From Aeromicrobium fastidiosum (lineage in GTDB: Bacteria > Actinomycetota > Actinomycetes > Propionibacteriales > Nocardioidaceae), in the NCBI RefSeq assembly GCF_017876595.1, contig NZ_JAGIOG010000001.1, forward strand, positions 1,674,001 to 1,738,000: a stretch of DNA of 64,000 bases, read 5' to 3'. How positions within the stretch are numbered: position 1 is the first letter of the stretch; the number at the start of each line of letters is the position of its first letter. Below are positions 1-8,402 of the stretch, piece by piece. The notes under the pieces are model-generated. The model had not been told where the DNA came from, searched no databases, and saw only the letters and a program-made list of their open reading frames with translations. A program made the position numbers and the translations under genes.

Positions 1-1537
1 CGGCGACGACGCACAGGACGGACAGCGCCAGTGCGAGGCTGAAGCCGTGCCACAGGGTCAGCTCGGCCTCGTGGGCCCCGGGCGCGAACTCCTCGGCGTA
101 CGACATGACGCGCGGCGTGAGCCAGGGGCCGGCGAGCCCCGTGACCACGGTCAGCACCGCGAGGACGACGGGTGCCGCCTGGAAGCCGGGCGAGAAGTCC
201 TTGGGCATGCAGGCCGGCTGGCCGGGCTTGGTCGCGAAGATGCCCCACACGAAGCGGGCGCTGTAGGCGACGGTCAGGATGCTGCCCGCGACGATGCCGG
301 CGAGGGCCAGCACCGACCATCCGCCCCAGCCGAGGTCGTCGCCGAGGTCGGCGAAGGCCGCGAAGCCCGCCTCCTTTGCGGTGAAGCCGAACAGCGGCGG
401 CAGTCCGGCCATCGAGCCCGCAGCGACGAGCGTCACGACGAACAGCGTCGGGCGTGCCTGCCGCATACCCGACAGCTCGCGCAGGTCGCGGGTGCCGACC
501 GACCGGTCGACGATGCCGACGACGAGGAACAGGGTCGACTTGAACAGGCCGTGGGCGCACACCAGGGCGAGCCCTGCGAAGGCCGCCGAGCGGCTGCCGG
601 CACCGACCATCGCGACGAGGAATCCGAGCTGGCTCACGGTGCCGTAGGCCAGCAGCAGCTTGACGTCGTACTGCCGCAGCGCGCGGAGCCCGCCGAGGAT
701 CATCGTGACGATGCCGAGCCCGACCAGCACCGGCCGCCACCCGGGCACCTCGGCGAAGGACGGGGCCAGCAGCGCGATGAGGAAGATGCCGGCCTTGACC
801 ATCGCGGCAGCGTGCAGGTAGGCGCTGACCGGGGTGGGCGCGGCCATGGCACCGGGCAGCCAGAAGTGGAACGGGGCCAGTGCCGACTTGGAGATCGCTC
901 CGACGACGATCAGCAGCACGGCGACCGTGACGCTGCTGCCGGTCGGGGCGGCCTCGAGGATCTCCTGCAGGCGGGGGCTGCCGGCCTGGTCGGCGAGCAT
1001 CACGAGGCCCACGAGCATCGCGAGGCCGCCGAAGGTCGTGACGAGCAGCGCGTTGATCGCGGCGCGACGGTTGGCCCGGCGCTCGGGGTTGTGCCCGATC
1101 AGCAGGAACGACAGCACCGTCGTGAGCTCCCAGAAGATGTAGAGCACGTAGACGTTGTCGGACAGCACGAGCCCGAGCATCGATCCGGCGAACGCCGTCA
1201 GGACGCCCGAGAACCGCCAGATCTCGTGGTCGCCGGGCTTGAAGTACCACGTGCAGTAGACCAGCACGAGCGCCCCGACCCCCGTGACGACCAGGGCGAG
1301 GATGCCGCTGAGCGGGGTGATGACGAAGTCGAGGTCGAGCCCGATCGTGGGGATCCAGGTCAGGCGCTGGTGCTCGGGGGCACCGCCGTCGGTGACGCGG
1401 GCGACGTGCGGGAGCAGCCAGGCGAACGAGGCGGCAGGTGCCAGGGCCAGCGCGAGGAACGCTCGGCGTCCCATGAACCGGACGAGGACGGGGGCCCCCG
1501 CTGCAGCAAGAAAATGGAGCGTCAGGAGGGCAGTCAT
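1..1537 (-). CDS. mrpA: Mrp-type Na+/H+ antiporter subunit A (partial, C-terminus outside window)
   Basis: Large membrane subunit of the multi-subunit Mrp/Mnh cation/proton antiporter, homologous to the NuoL/N proton-pumping subunits; it acts in the cytoplasmic membrane in Na+ and alkali tolerance. About 512 residues are visible from an ATG at 1537. The translation is almost continuous membrane helices and contains the family signature APTPVSAYLHAAAMVKAG near residue 246 and FWELTTVLSFLLIG near residue 140. The C-terminal part runs off the left edge, so fusion to an MrpB domain, common in Actinobacteria, cannot be judged. The gene is divergent from the peptidase gene at 1667. A TAGGGT box lies 11 nt upstream of the ATG. 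NuoL or another Complex I-like subunit is the alternative, but the N-terminus fits MrpA better. Confidence 0.85.
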   Translation of the reverse strand, partial: MTALLTLHFLAAAGAPVLVRFMGRRAFLALALAPAASFAWLLPHVARVTDGGAPEHQRLTWIPTIGLDLDFVITPLSGILALVVTGVGALVLVYCTWYFKPGDHEIWRFSGVLTAFAGSMLGLVLSDNVYVLYIFWELTTVLSFLLIGHNPERRANRRAAINALLVTTFGGLAMLVGLVMLADQAGSPRLQEILEAAPTGSSVTVAVLLIVVGAISKSALAPFHFWLPGAMAAPTPVSAYLHAAAMVKAGIFLIALLAPSFAEVPGWRPVLVGLGIVTMILGGLRALRQYDVKLLLAYGTVSQLGFLVAMVGAGSRSAAFAGLALVCAHGLFKSTLFLVVGIVDRSVGTRDLRELSGMRQARPTLFVVTLVAAGSMAGLPPLFGFTAKEAGFAAFADLGDDLGWGGWSVLALAGIVAGSILTVAYSARFVWGIFATKPGQPACMPKDFSPGFQAAPVVLAVLTVVTGLAGPWLTPRVMSYAEEFAPGAHEAELTLWHGFSLALALSVLCVVA

Positions 1538-1666
1538 GGCGTCCCCCCACCCTATCGGAGGGGGTGGCGGACCGCCGAATTCGCCGATGTCGGGACAGGT
1601 GGTGCCCGTGGGGCGCACGATGGTGGTCGCTGTAGGGAGCAGCCGCCCCGGGGAGGGGGCCTCATC

Positions 1667-2833
1667 ATGCGCGATCTCATCATGCGCCGCGCCGTCGTCG
1701 TGCTCGCGACGCTGGCCGCGGCCGTCTGCGCCGGCGGTGCGCCCGCAGGAGCCGTGGGTGCCGCCGGCGCGCCCCCGGTCGAGCTGCCGGCGGCCCCGGT
1801 CGGGCTCACGTCCGCCGTGCCGCAGCCCGCGACGCTCGACCCCGTCTCGCCCTACCTGCCGCAGGTCTCGTGCAACCCCGTCGACATGGTCGGGCCCCGC
1901 ATGCTGCGCGACCTGCTGTTGAGGACGTACGGCATCGGACGTGCCGGCGGCATCTCGCGCGGCTGCACCGAGGGGTTGTCGGAGCACAGCGAGGGCCGGG
2001 CGATGGACTGGATGGTCAACGTCAAGGTGCCGGCCGAGAAGGCCGCTGCCGCCGACTTCCTCGCCTGGGTCACCCGCGACGACGGGGTCAACGCGCGGCG
2101 CCTCGGCATCATGTATGTCATCTACAACAAGAAGATCTGGTCGGTCTACAACACCTCGGCGGGCTGGCGTCCCAGCTACGCCCACACCGATCACGTCCAC
2201 GTCTCGTTCAGCTGGAACGGTGCGCGCGGCAACACGTCGTTCTGGACCGGGACGACCGGGGTCACAGACTTCGGGCCGTGCGTGCGGTTCAAGGGCTCGT
2301 ACGCCGCACCCACCGACGCGCCGCGGGCCACCAGGTGCGCCGCTGCGACGACGGCACTCGTGAGGACGTCACGGGCGCCCCGGGCCTTCGGCAGCACGGG
2401 CCGCGCCGTGAGTGCCGCGCAGACGCTGCTCGGCGTCCCCATGACCGGACGGTTCGACACCGCGACGTGGACGGCCACGCGTGCCTGGCAGCGGGTGCAC
2501 GAGCTGCCCGTCACGGGTGCCCTCGACCACCCCACCTGGGCGTCGCTCGACCGTCCGAGCATCACGCGCAGGACCGTCACCGGTTTCACCCGTTCCAAGG
2601 CTGCTGCCTACGGCGTGGCTCACTACTCGGGCAAGACGCTGGCCCCCGGCCGGGCGGCCAAGGCCGTCGCGATCCTGCAGACCGGGCTTGGCATGCAGGC
2701 TGTGGACCGCACGGGCTACTTCGGGCCGGGGACGCTCGCGGCCGTGGTCGAGCTGCAGAGGCGGGCCGGCCTCGTCGCCGACGGGCTCGTGAGCGGCGAG
2801 GAGTGGCGGGCGATCCGGTCCGCCGCCGGGTGA
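1667..2833 (+). CDS. Secreted LAS-type peptidoglycan peptidase with two peptidoglycan-binding domains
   Basis: Predicted exported cell-wall hydrolase of 388 residues. A basic start and hydrophobic stretch (residues 1-28) form a signal peptide. A D-Ala-D-Ala carboxypeptidase-like domain (ARB_07466 type) covers about residues 60-190, with the metal-site motifs SEHSEGRAMDW near residue 105 and HTDHVHVSF near residue 174. Two PG_binding_1 repeats follow, at about 247-295 and 335-386. The start at 1667 follows GGGAGGGGG with 7 nt spacing; an in-frame ATG at 1682 is the alternative. The exact bond cleaved is not known. It is divergently transcribed from mrpA, and a TAGGGA box at 1633-1638 is a possible -10. 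Confidence 0.82.
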   Translation: MRDLIMRRAVVVLATLAAAVCAGGAPAGAVGAAGAPPVELPAAPVGLTSAVPQPATLDPVSPYLPQVSCNPVDMVGPRMLRDLLLRTYGIGRAGGISRGCTEGLSEHSEGRAMDWMVNVKVPAEKAAAADFLAWVTRDDGVNARRLGIMYVIYNKKIWSVYNTSAGWRPSYAHTDHVHVSFSWNGARGNTSFWTGTTGVTDFGPCVRFKGSYAAPTDAPRATRCAAATTALVRTSRAPRAFGSTGRAVSAAQTLLGVPMTGRFDTATWTATRAWQRVHELPVTGALDHPTWASLDRPSITRRTVTGFTRSKAAAYGVAHYSGKTLAPGRAAKAVAILQTGLGMQAVDRTGYFGPGTLAAVVELQRRAGLVADGLVSGEEWRAIRSAAG

Positions 2834-2886
2834 TCCGGCGTGGCGTTTGGCCGGGCGGATCGTCGGCGGACTGCCATCATGAATCC

Positions 2887-3492
2887 ATGAATGACCAGAG
2901 CTCGGCCGCGCACAACCCCGAGAACGAGGACGACCACCTCGAGCGCCGCATCCGCGAACAGCCCGATGTCACCCCGCACCCGATCGTGCGACGCATCGTG
3001 CTGGCGATCGTCATCGTCGCGGTCGCCTACGTCGTCTACCTCCTGTCGGCCGCGTTCTTCCCGCGCGAGTGGGCGCAACGCGTCGGCGACCAGGCGGGTG
3101 GCAGCCTCACGCGGGGCACCACGTGGGGGCTGTTCTACGGCGTCGTGTTCACCGCGGTGCCTCTGCTCGTGCTGGTGCAGGTGCGGCGGCGCTTCTTCAG
3201 CTGGATGTGGCGCGGCATCGTGGTCGTCGTCGCGATCGCGTTGGCCGCCCCCAACTGGCTGACGTTGTCGGTCGTCGCGGGCGACAGCAAAGCCGCGCGT
3301 GCCGGACGCAGCATCATGGACAACGAGGCCCCGGGCTTCCGGGCCGCGACGCTGATCGGCGTCGTCATCGGTGCCGTGCTCGTGATCGGGTTCACGATCG
3401 TCACGATGCGGCTCAAGAGCCGTCGCAACGAGGTCAAGCGGCTCAAGGGCGAGCGCGACGAGCTGCGTCGTGGGTCGGACGCGGAGCGGTAG
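2887..3492 (+). CDS. Conserved membrane protein, about four transmembrane helices
   Basis: 201 residues of unknown function. It has an acidic soluble N-terminus (about 35 residues), hydrophobic segments near 37-58, 82-102, 110-130 and 155-175, and a charged Lys/Arg/Glu C-terminal tail of about 25 residues that could form a short coiled coil. The layout resembles permease-like hypothetical proteins of Nocardioidaceae. It is not clearly in an operon: the preceding gene ends 53 bp upstream and the next gene is convergent. Start chosen at the ATG giving MNDQSS; a CATCAT hexamer sits just upstream. Confidence 0.7.
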   Translation: MNDQSSAAHNPENEDDHLERRIREQPDVTPHPIVRRIVLAIVIVAVAYVVYLLSAAFFPREWAQRVGDQAGGSLTRGTTWGLFYGVVFTAVPLLVLVQVRRRFFSWMWRGIVVVVAIALAAPNWLTLSVVAGDSKAARAGRSIMDNEAPGFRAATLIGVVIGAVLVIGFTIVTMRLKSRRNEVKRLKGERDELRRGSDAER

Positions 3493-3519
3493 CTCCCGTT
3501 CCAGTCGTCGCCGCGACGG

Positions 3520-4038
3520 TCAGGGGGTGACGTCCCGACCGTTCGCGGCGTTGAAGGCGGCGATGGCGTCCTTGCCGATCCGCAGGCACTCGGTGCTGAC
3601 GAAGATGTTCTGCCCGGCCGATCCGCCGCGCTTCTCCTGCGACGACAGGTCGACCTGCAGCCCGTCGACCGTGTAGGTGCCCCTGCCGGTCATCTCCAGG
3701 CCGCTGAGCTTGAGGGACGCGCTGTCGAGCGCCCGGGAGACGTCGGAGGCGGCCTGCTCGGGTGGGCGGACGTCGTAGGTCACGAACGTGTCGACGAAGT
3801 ACGCGGCCTCGTCGGGATCACCGTTGTCGCAGCCGGCGAACAGACCTCGGCCGAGACTGTCAGGGCTCGGCGGCTCGGCGCCCATCCCGGTCACGAGCGC
3901 GCCGACCACCCGCTGCGCCGCGGAGTCCACGCGGTCCTGTTGCTGGGACAGCGCCGTGGCACCGATCAACCGTGGCGCGTCGTCCCCGCACCCAGCCAGC
4001 ACCACGCACATCGCGATGAGGACGAGGACGCGGCGCAT
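3520..4038 (-). CDS. Putative lipoprotein
   Basis: 172-residue exported lipoprotein of unknown function. The N-terminus MRRVLVLIAMCVVLAGC is a type II signal peptide with lipobox LAGC, making Cys17 the lipidated residue. Two later cysteines (in FAGCDNG and STECLR) could form a disulfide outside the membrane. The open frame continues upstream, but the ATG at 4038 gives a perfect lipoprotein signal and lies 6 nt after a TACGGT -10 box, so this start is preferred. It is convergent with the membrane protein gene ending at 3492. Confidence 0.78.
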   Translation of the reverse strand: MRRVLVLIAMCVVLAGCGDDAPRLIGATALSQQQDRVDSAAQRVVGALVTGMGAEPPSPDSLGRGLFAGCDNGDPDEAAYFVDTFVTYDVRPPEQAASDVSRALDSASLKLSGLEMTGRGTYTVDGLQVDLSSQEKRGGSAGQNIFVSTECLRIGKDAIAAFNAANGRDVTP

Positions 4039-4044
4039 CCCGTG

Positions 4045-4050
4045 ACCGTA
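4045..4050 (-). promoter_or_regulatory. Leaderless -10 box of the lipoprotein gene
   Basis: TACGGT on the minus strand, 6 nt before the ATG at 4038, so transcription should begin at or near the start codon. No good -35 is visible. Confidence 0.5.
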
Positions 4051-4070
4051 CACGTCATCGGCGGTGCGGG

Positions 4071-4916
4071 TCAGACGGATCGGGCCGCGTCCATGACCTC
4101 GCCGATGCGACGGTTGAGCCGGCGCATCGCGAGGTCGTAGGCCCAGGGCACCCACCGCTGGGCCAGGTGGCCGAGCCGCACGTCGCGCGAGGTGAAGACC
4201 AGGTGGTCGCCCCGCTCGACCCCGCGGATCATGGCCGCGGCGGCAGCCTCCGGCGTGACGGCGTGCCGCTCGAAGTGCTCGACGGTGCGCCGCACGGCCG
4301 GGTGGTCGCGGTCGACGCCGACGATGTCGACCGTCCCGACCAGCGGCGTCCGGACGGCACCGGGGCACACCAGCGTGACGCCGATGTCGTGGCGCTCGAG
4401 GTCGAACCGCAGCACCTCGCTGACGCCGCGCAGGCCGAACTTGGCCGCGCTGTACGGAGCGTGGAGCGGGAGCCCGAACAACCCGGCGGCCGACGAGACG
4501 TTGACGACGTGCCCTCCCGTGCCGGCCGCGATCATGGGCGGCACGAAGGCCGACAGGACGTGGATCGGCCCCATCAGGTCGACCTCGACGCAGTCGCGCC
4601 AGTGCTGCGGCGACAGGTCCTGGATGCGTCCCCAGGTGGAGATGCCGGCGACGTTCATGACGACGTCCACGGGCGCCCGGTCGAGGCTGCGGCGCGCGAG
4701 GGCGGCGACCGCGTCCTCGTCGGTGATGTCGAGGGCCTCGTGGTGGACGACGTGACCCTCGACCAGCTCGACGGTGCGGGCGAGGCCGACCGGATCGCGG
4801 TCGGTCAGCACGAGACGGGCTCCACGCTGCGCCGCCAGCACGGCAGCGGCCCGGCCGATGCCGCTCGCGGCTCCGGTGACGACAGCCGTGCGGCCCTCGA
4901 AGGTGGTCCTGCGCAT
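4071..4916 (-). CDS. Short-chain dehydrogenase/reductase
   Basis: 281-residue classical SDR oxidoreductase, probably NAD(P)-dependent; substrate unknown. Visible motifs are the Rossmann TGAASGIG (14-21), NVAG (88-91), the catalytic Ser at 141/142 and YSAAK (Tyr155, Lys159). The open frame extends 50 codons further upstream, but that segment is just the GGCAGGAG repeat tract read backwards. The ATG at 4916 has GAGGGA 4 nt upstream and begins directly with the SDR fold. The C-terminus is longer than in minimal SDRs and may be membrane-associated. It is divergent from the exonuclease gene. Confidence 0.85.
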   Translation of the reverse strand: MRRTTFEGRTAVVTGAASGIGRAAAVLAAQRGARLVLTDRDPVGLARTVELVEGHVVHHEALDITDEDAVAALARRSLDRAPVDVVMNVAGISTWGRIQDLSPQHWRDCVEVDLMGPIHVLSAFVPPMIAAGTGGHVVNVSSAAGLFGLPLHAPYSAAKFGLRGVSEVLRFDLERHDIGVTLVCPGAVRTPLVGTVDIVGVDRDHPAVRRTVEHFERHAVTPEAAAAAMIRGVERGDHLVFTSRDVRLGHLAQRWVPWAYDLAMRRLNRRIGEVMDAARSV

Positions 4917-5000
4917 GTCGTCCCTCGTCTCGTCGCCACGTAGAAGTTGGACGACCGTATCAGTTGCGTGTCGCGGTCCGGCCCTGTCCGTGCCCGCGGC

Positions 5001-5070
5001 TAGCGTGGCAGGAGTCCACCCGGGCGGCAGAAGCGCGGATGGCAGGAGCACAGAGGGCAGGAGCACAGAT
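5001..5070 (+). repeat. Promoter and 15-bp tandem repeats containing the ribosome binding site
   Basis: A TAGCGT -10 box (5001-5006) is followed by GGCAG-initiated units: a diverged copy at 5007-5021, GGCAGAAGCGCGGAT at 5026-5040, GGCAGGAGCACAGAG at 5041-5055 and GGCAGGAGCACAGAT at 5056-5070. The last unit carries the Shine-Dalgarno AGGAG (5059-5063) and runs into the ATG at 5069. The leader therefore holds two perfect and one near copy of the SD motif. Confidence 0.75.
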
Positions 5071-5911
5071 GAGAGCCAACAAGTACGCAGGTGCGTGCGC
5101 CCTGTGCGGTGTCGCGGTCGCGATCGCCGCAGGACGTCTGATCGGTCTGCCCGGCAGCTGGCGCACGATCTGTCTCGGCTGCTCGCCCACCCCGCCGCCG
5201 CAGGGCGACCATGACGGTTGGCATGTCGCGCCGATGGCCTCCCTCGATCTCGAGACCACGGGCACCGATCCGCTCGCCGACCGCATCCTCAGCTTCGCGC
5301 TGCTGGGCGACCGCAGCGTCGACGTGTGCGGGCTGGTCGACGCCGGCGTCGACATCCCCGAGGCGGCCTCGGCCGTCAACGGGCTCACCGCCGAGGCCCT
5401 GGCCGGTGCCCCGCAGCCCGTCGAGGCGGTGGGACTCATCGTGCAGTGGCTCGACGACCTCATCGAGCGGGGCGTGGGGCTCGTGGTCTACAACGCGGCG
5501 TACGACCTGACGATGGTGCGGGCCGAGGCGGCCCGGTGGGGCGTCCGCCAGCCCGACTGGCAGCGGCTGCTGGTCGTCGATCCCTTCGTCATCGACTGGG
5601 GCATCGAGCGCGGCGGGCTCGGACCGCGCAGGCTGTCCGACGTCGCGGCCTACTACGGCGTCGCGCTGACCGACGCCCACGATGCGACGGCCGATGCGCG
5701 AGCGGCCCGATCGATCGCCCGCGAGATCGGTCTGCGTCACCCCCTGGTCGCCGCGGGGACGCTCGACGACCTCATGGAGCGCCAGCGGGCGTGGTTCGCC
5801 GACCGCGCCGACGACTGGAACCAGTACGCCCGGCGCGTCGGGCGCACCCTCGACGACCCGATGGGCTGGCCGCTGGCCCGGCTCGGTGCCGAGCCCCTCG
5901 TCACCGCCTGA
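5069..5911 (+). CDS. DEDDh 3'-5' exonuclease (DnaQ-like) with N-terminal Cys4 motif
   Basis: 280-residue predicted nuclease of the DnaQ/RNase T superfamily, acting on 3' ends of DNA or RNA. Catalytic motifs are SLDLETTG (Asp60, Glu62), YNAAYDL (Asp146) and HDATADA (His204, Asp209), a complete DEDDh set. The N-terminus has paired cysteines C10/C13 and C35/C38, suggesting a zinc ribbon. The start is set by AGGAG 5 nt before the ATG. It ends in an 11-bp convergent overlap with the hydrolase gene. Substrate is unknown; proofreading, repair or RNA trimming are all possible. Confidence 0.85.
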   Translation: MRANKYAGACALCGVAVAIAAGRLIGLPGSWRTICLGCSPTPPPQGDHDGWHVAPMASLDLETTGTDPLADRILSFALLGDRSVDVCGLVDAGVDIPEAASAVNGLTAEALAGAPQPVEAVGLIVQWLDDLIERGVGLVVYNAAYDLTMVRAEAARWGVRQPDWQRLLVVDPFVIDWGIERGGLGPRRLSDVAAYYGVALTDAHDATADARAARSIAREIGLRHPLVAAGTLDDLMERQRAWFADRADDWNQYARRVGRTLDDPMGWPLARLGAEPLVTA

Positions 5912-6740
5912 CGCGCTCCAACACGGCGTCGGCCAGTGCGTCGGGAGCCTGTTCGGGCACCCAGTGGCCGATGTCGGCCAGCTCGACGAACCGGTAGTCG
6001 GCGTCGACGAAGTCTCCGCACGCCTCGGCCGGCACCCGGCCGATGGCCTGGTCGAGCGCGCCCCACACGAACGTCGTCGGCACGGCCGTGCGCGGCACCG
6101 ACCCCAGTCCGGCCCCCATCGCGCGGTACCAGCTCAGCGCGGCGGTCAGCGCTCCGGGCTCACCCAGGTGCGCGACGTAGCGGACGGCGAGGGCGGTCGG
6201 CACGGCGTCGCCGTAGATCGCCGTCAGGCGCCGGGCCCCGTCGGCGAGCAGCAGGTCCTCGGCGACGCCGGGCTGCCGGAACACCGAGATGTACGAGGCC
6301 TTCTCGGCCTGCTCCGGATCGTTGCGGAGGGCGTCGTTGTAGGCCGTCAGGTGGGGCACCGACACCGCGGTGAGCGACCTGACCCGCTCCGGACGGGTAC
6401 CGGCCGCCAGCCAGGCGACCGCCGATCCCCAGTCGTGGCCCACGAGGTGGAACGTGTCGATGCCCAGTGCGTCGGCGACGCCGAACACGTCGCCGGCCAG
6501 CAGCTCGGTCGCGTACGAATCGACCCCCTGGGGCCGAGCGCCGGGGGAGTAGCCCCGCTGGTCGAACGCCACGACCCGCAGGCCGGCATCGGCCAGGCGT
6601 GGGGCCACCTGCGTCCACGACAGCGAGGTCTCCGGAAATCCGTGCAGCAGCAGGACGGGATCGCCGTCCTGCGGTCCGGCGAACCGGGCGTCGAACGTCA
6701 GGTCGCCGACTGTCACGGGGGTGGTCGAGTCGAAGGTCAT
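5901..6740 (-). CDS. Alpha/beta hydrolase, epoxide hydrolase-like
   Basis: 279-residue cytosolic alpha/beta hydrolase. The oxyanion motif HGFPE is at 33-37. The nucleophile elbow GHDWGS places Asp103, not Ser, at the nucleophile position, as in epoxide hydrolases and haloalkane dehalogenases. The catalytic His lies in IGHWVPEQAP near the C-terminus. Start at 6740 follows CAGGAG with 5 nt spacing; an ATG 11 codons upstream lacks an SD. It is the third gene of a minus-strand set yhhN-plsC-hydrolase, 39 bp after plsC. Substrate unknown; the HGFPE motif favours epoxide hydrolase. Confidence 0.82.
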   Translation of the reverse strand: MTFDSTTPVTVGDLTFDARFAGPQDGDPVLLLHGFPETSLSWTQVAPRLADAGLRVVAFDQRGYSPGARPQGVDSYATELLAGDVFGVADALGIDTFHLVGHDWGSAVAWLAAGTRPERVRSLTAVSVPHLTAYNDALRNDPEQAEKASYISVFRQPGVAEDLLLADGARRLTAIYGDAVPTALAVRYVAHLGEPGALTAALSWYRAMGAGLGSVPRTAVPTTFVWGALDQAIGRVPAEACGDFVDADYRFVELADIGHWVPEQAPDALADAVLERVRR

Positions 6741-6779
6741 GAGGTCTCCTGCGTCATGCGTGGGGTCATCCACGCGGGG

Positions 6780-7541
6780 TCATTCGAAGGTCTCGCCGAT
6801 GCGGGCGACGGCCTCGCGGTCGAGCACTGCCGCCGTCTCGACATCGGGTGCCGAGCCGCCGCGGTCGTGCGGCAGCCACCAGCGGTCGGCGTCGTCGCGA
6901 GGCGACTCCGGGTAGGTGTCGATCGCCTCGGCCAGCAACAACCCCATGCTGGCGTGGAGGCGCTCGGTGAGACCGTCGACCGTCTCGCCCGGCTCGGCCT
7001 GCAACGGCTCGCCGACCACGATCGTGATGGGCACGCGACGACGCAGCGACCGGTGACCGTCGACGGTGTAGATGCGGTGTCCGCCCCACACGACGACCGG
7101 CACCAGGGGGGCACCCCGCTGCAGGGCCAGACCTGCGGCTCCGCGCTTGAACGGCTTGAGCAACCACGACCGGCTGATCGTGGCCTCGGGGAACACCCCG
7201 ACCACCTGGTCGGCGTCGAGCAGGGCGAGCCCCCGGCGGTACGCGCTGGCCCCGCGCGACCGGTCGACCGGCACGTGGTGCATCGCGCGCATCAGCCGTC
7301 CGACGACCGGCAGCTCGAACACCGAGGTCTTGGCCATGAAGCGGATCCGCCGGCCGCGAACGCGGGCCACGTAGCCGATGAACGTGAAGTCGAGGAAGCC
7401 GATGTGGTTGCCGGCGACCACGGCCCGTCCTGATGTGGGGAGGTGCTCGACCCCGCGGACGTCGAACCTGTAGCCCATCAGGCGGAACAGGTGGCCGAAG
7501 ACCCAGATGACGAAGCGGTACGTCTTGTCGTTCCCCGGCAC
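6780..7541 (-). CDS. 1-acyl-sn-glycerol-3-phosphate acyltransferase (PlsC family)
   Basis: 253-residue acyltransferase that transfers acyl groups to lysophosphatidic acid or a related lipid at the membrane. The HX4D catalytic motif is NHIGFLD (His46, Asp51), and the substrate-binding motif FPEA is at 117-120. The start is a GTG at 7541 with a TAGGGT box 6 nt upstream that overlaps the stop codon of the preceding yhhN gene, so it may have its own leaderless transcript as well as read-through. A neighbouring lysoplasmalogenase-like gene supports a lipid remodelling role. One of two PlsC-like proteins in the window. Confidence 0.85.
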   Translation of the reverse strand: MPGNDKTYRFVIWVFGHLFRLMGYRFDVRGVEHLPTSGRAVVAGNHIGFLDFTFIGYVARVRGRRIRFMAKTSVFELPVVGRLMRAMHHVPVDRSRGASAYRRGLALLDADQVVGVFPEATISRSWLLKPFKRGAAGLALQRGAPLVPVVVWGGHRIYTVDGHRSLRRRVPITIVVGEPLQAEPGETVDGLTERLHASMGLLLAEAIDTYPESPRDDADRWWLPHDRGGSAPDVETAAVLDREAVARIGETFE

Positions 7542-7547
7542 CTGCTC

Positions 7548-7553
7548 ACCCTA
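7548..7553 (-). promoter_or_regulatory. Leaderless -10 box of the plsC-like gene
   Basis: TAGGGT on the minus strand, 6 nt before the GTG at 7541. It overlaps the stop codon of the upstream yhhN-like gene. Confidence 0.45.
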
Positions 7554-8225
7554 CGTCCGACGCGAAGCCTTGCGCGGGAGGCCGGAGGGGTCCGCGGGGT
7601 GCTCGTGGCTGACGATGCCCGTGGCCAGCAGGAAGACGGCCGCGATGTACAGGGCCATGATGGCCAGGCCCGTCGCCGTGGCGTCGGGGTCGATGCGGCC
7701 CGCCTCGGACAGGGCGATGATGCCGTCGGAGACCAAGAACAGGGCACCGCCCAGGCCAGCGCGGGTGCCGGCAGCCAGCGACACGCACGCCGTGCCGACC
7801 AGCAGCGCCGCGTAGACCGGGATCGCCGGCTTGAGGTCGGGCTCGAGGCCACCCCAGCACCACGCGACCATGCCGATCGCGATCACGACGTAGACGATCA
7901 CGATGGCGGGTCTGGCCCGCAGTCGGGTGAGGGCCCCGCGCTGCACGAACAGCGTGATGAACGCGATGTGGGCGCCTGCGAAGGCCGCCATGCCCACGAT
8001 GAACAGGTCGTCGAGCTCGAGGAACAGGTCGCCCAGGAAGCACAGCGCCAATGCCGCGACGAGCAGTCGAGGCGCATGCTGCTGCACGGCCCACGCAGCC
8101 AGGAGGGGTGCTAGCAGGCACTTGCTGATGCTGTCCCACGGCTGCGCACCTGCCGCGTTGAGCGTCAGGTGGACGAGCGCGACGACGCCGAACGCCGCGA
8201 GCCACGGGTTGCGGACGGCTGACAT
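7551..8225 (-). CDS. YhhN family membrane protein (lysoplasmalogenase-like)
   Basis: 224-residue polytopic membrane protein with about eight hydrophobic segments and the family-type acidic motifs FLGDLFLELDD (near residue 68) and SDGIIALSEAGR. YhhN/TMEM86 proteins hydrolyse the vinyl ether bond of lysoplasmalogens; activity here is inferred. Start at the ATG 8225, 7 nt after TACGGT. It ends 9 bp before the plsC-like gene, suggesting co-transcription in a lipid-metabolism set. Confidence 0.75.
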   Translation of the reverse strand: MSAVRNPWLAAFGVVALVHLTLNAAGAQPWDSISKCLLAPLLAAWAVQQHAPRLLVAALALCFLGDLFLELDDLFIVGMAAFAGAHIAFITLFVQRGALTRLRARPAIVIVYVVIAIGMVAWCWGGLEPDLKPAIPVYAALLVGTACVSLAAGTRAGLGGALFLVSDGIIALSEAGRIDPDATATGLAIMALYIAAVFLLATGIVSHEHPADPSGLPRKASRRT

Positions 8226-8232
8226 GCCCGAC

Positions 8233-8238
8233 ACCGTA
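8233..8238 (-). promoter_or_regulatory. Leaderless -10 box of the yhhN-like gene
   Basis: TACGGT on the minus strand, 7 nt before the ATG at 8225. Confidence 0.5.
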
Positions 8239-8277
8239 CCGCCCGGCCGACATGCTGCCCGGCGTAGAGCTCGCGCC

Positions 8278-8394
8278 GGCGAGTGGCGGGTTCGCACGGG
8301 CGACTACCGCGTCGTCTACGAGATCCGCGACCGAGTCCTCGTGGTGCTCGTGCTGGCAGTGGGCCGCCGCCGAGACATCCACCGCACCCGGTGA
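8278..8394 (+). pseudogene. RelE/ParE toxin remnant (C-terminal fragment)
   Basis: Reads GEWRVRTGDYRVVYEI followed by VLAVGRRRDIHRTR and a stop, matching the conserved C-terminal half of type II RelE-family mRNA interferases. No N-terminal half, start codon, ribosome binding site or antitoxin gene is visible upstream. The DNA before it is the promoter and 5' end of the divergent yhhN gene. It is therefore a decayed toxin fragment, about 38 codons, left behind after deletion. The frame is intact over the fragment. Confidence 0.65.
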
Positions 8395-8402
8395 CGGATG
8401 CT

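Noticed and set aside
47..1660. Long plus-strand open frame running from the left edge into the peptidase gene
   Set aside because: It is antisense to mrpA, has an Arg/Gly/Asp-rich low-complexity translation and no SD; only the part from 1667 is real.
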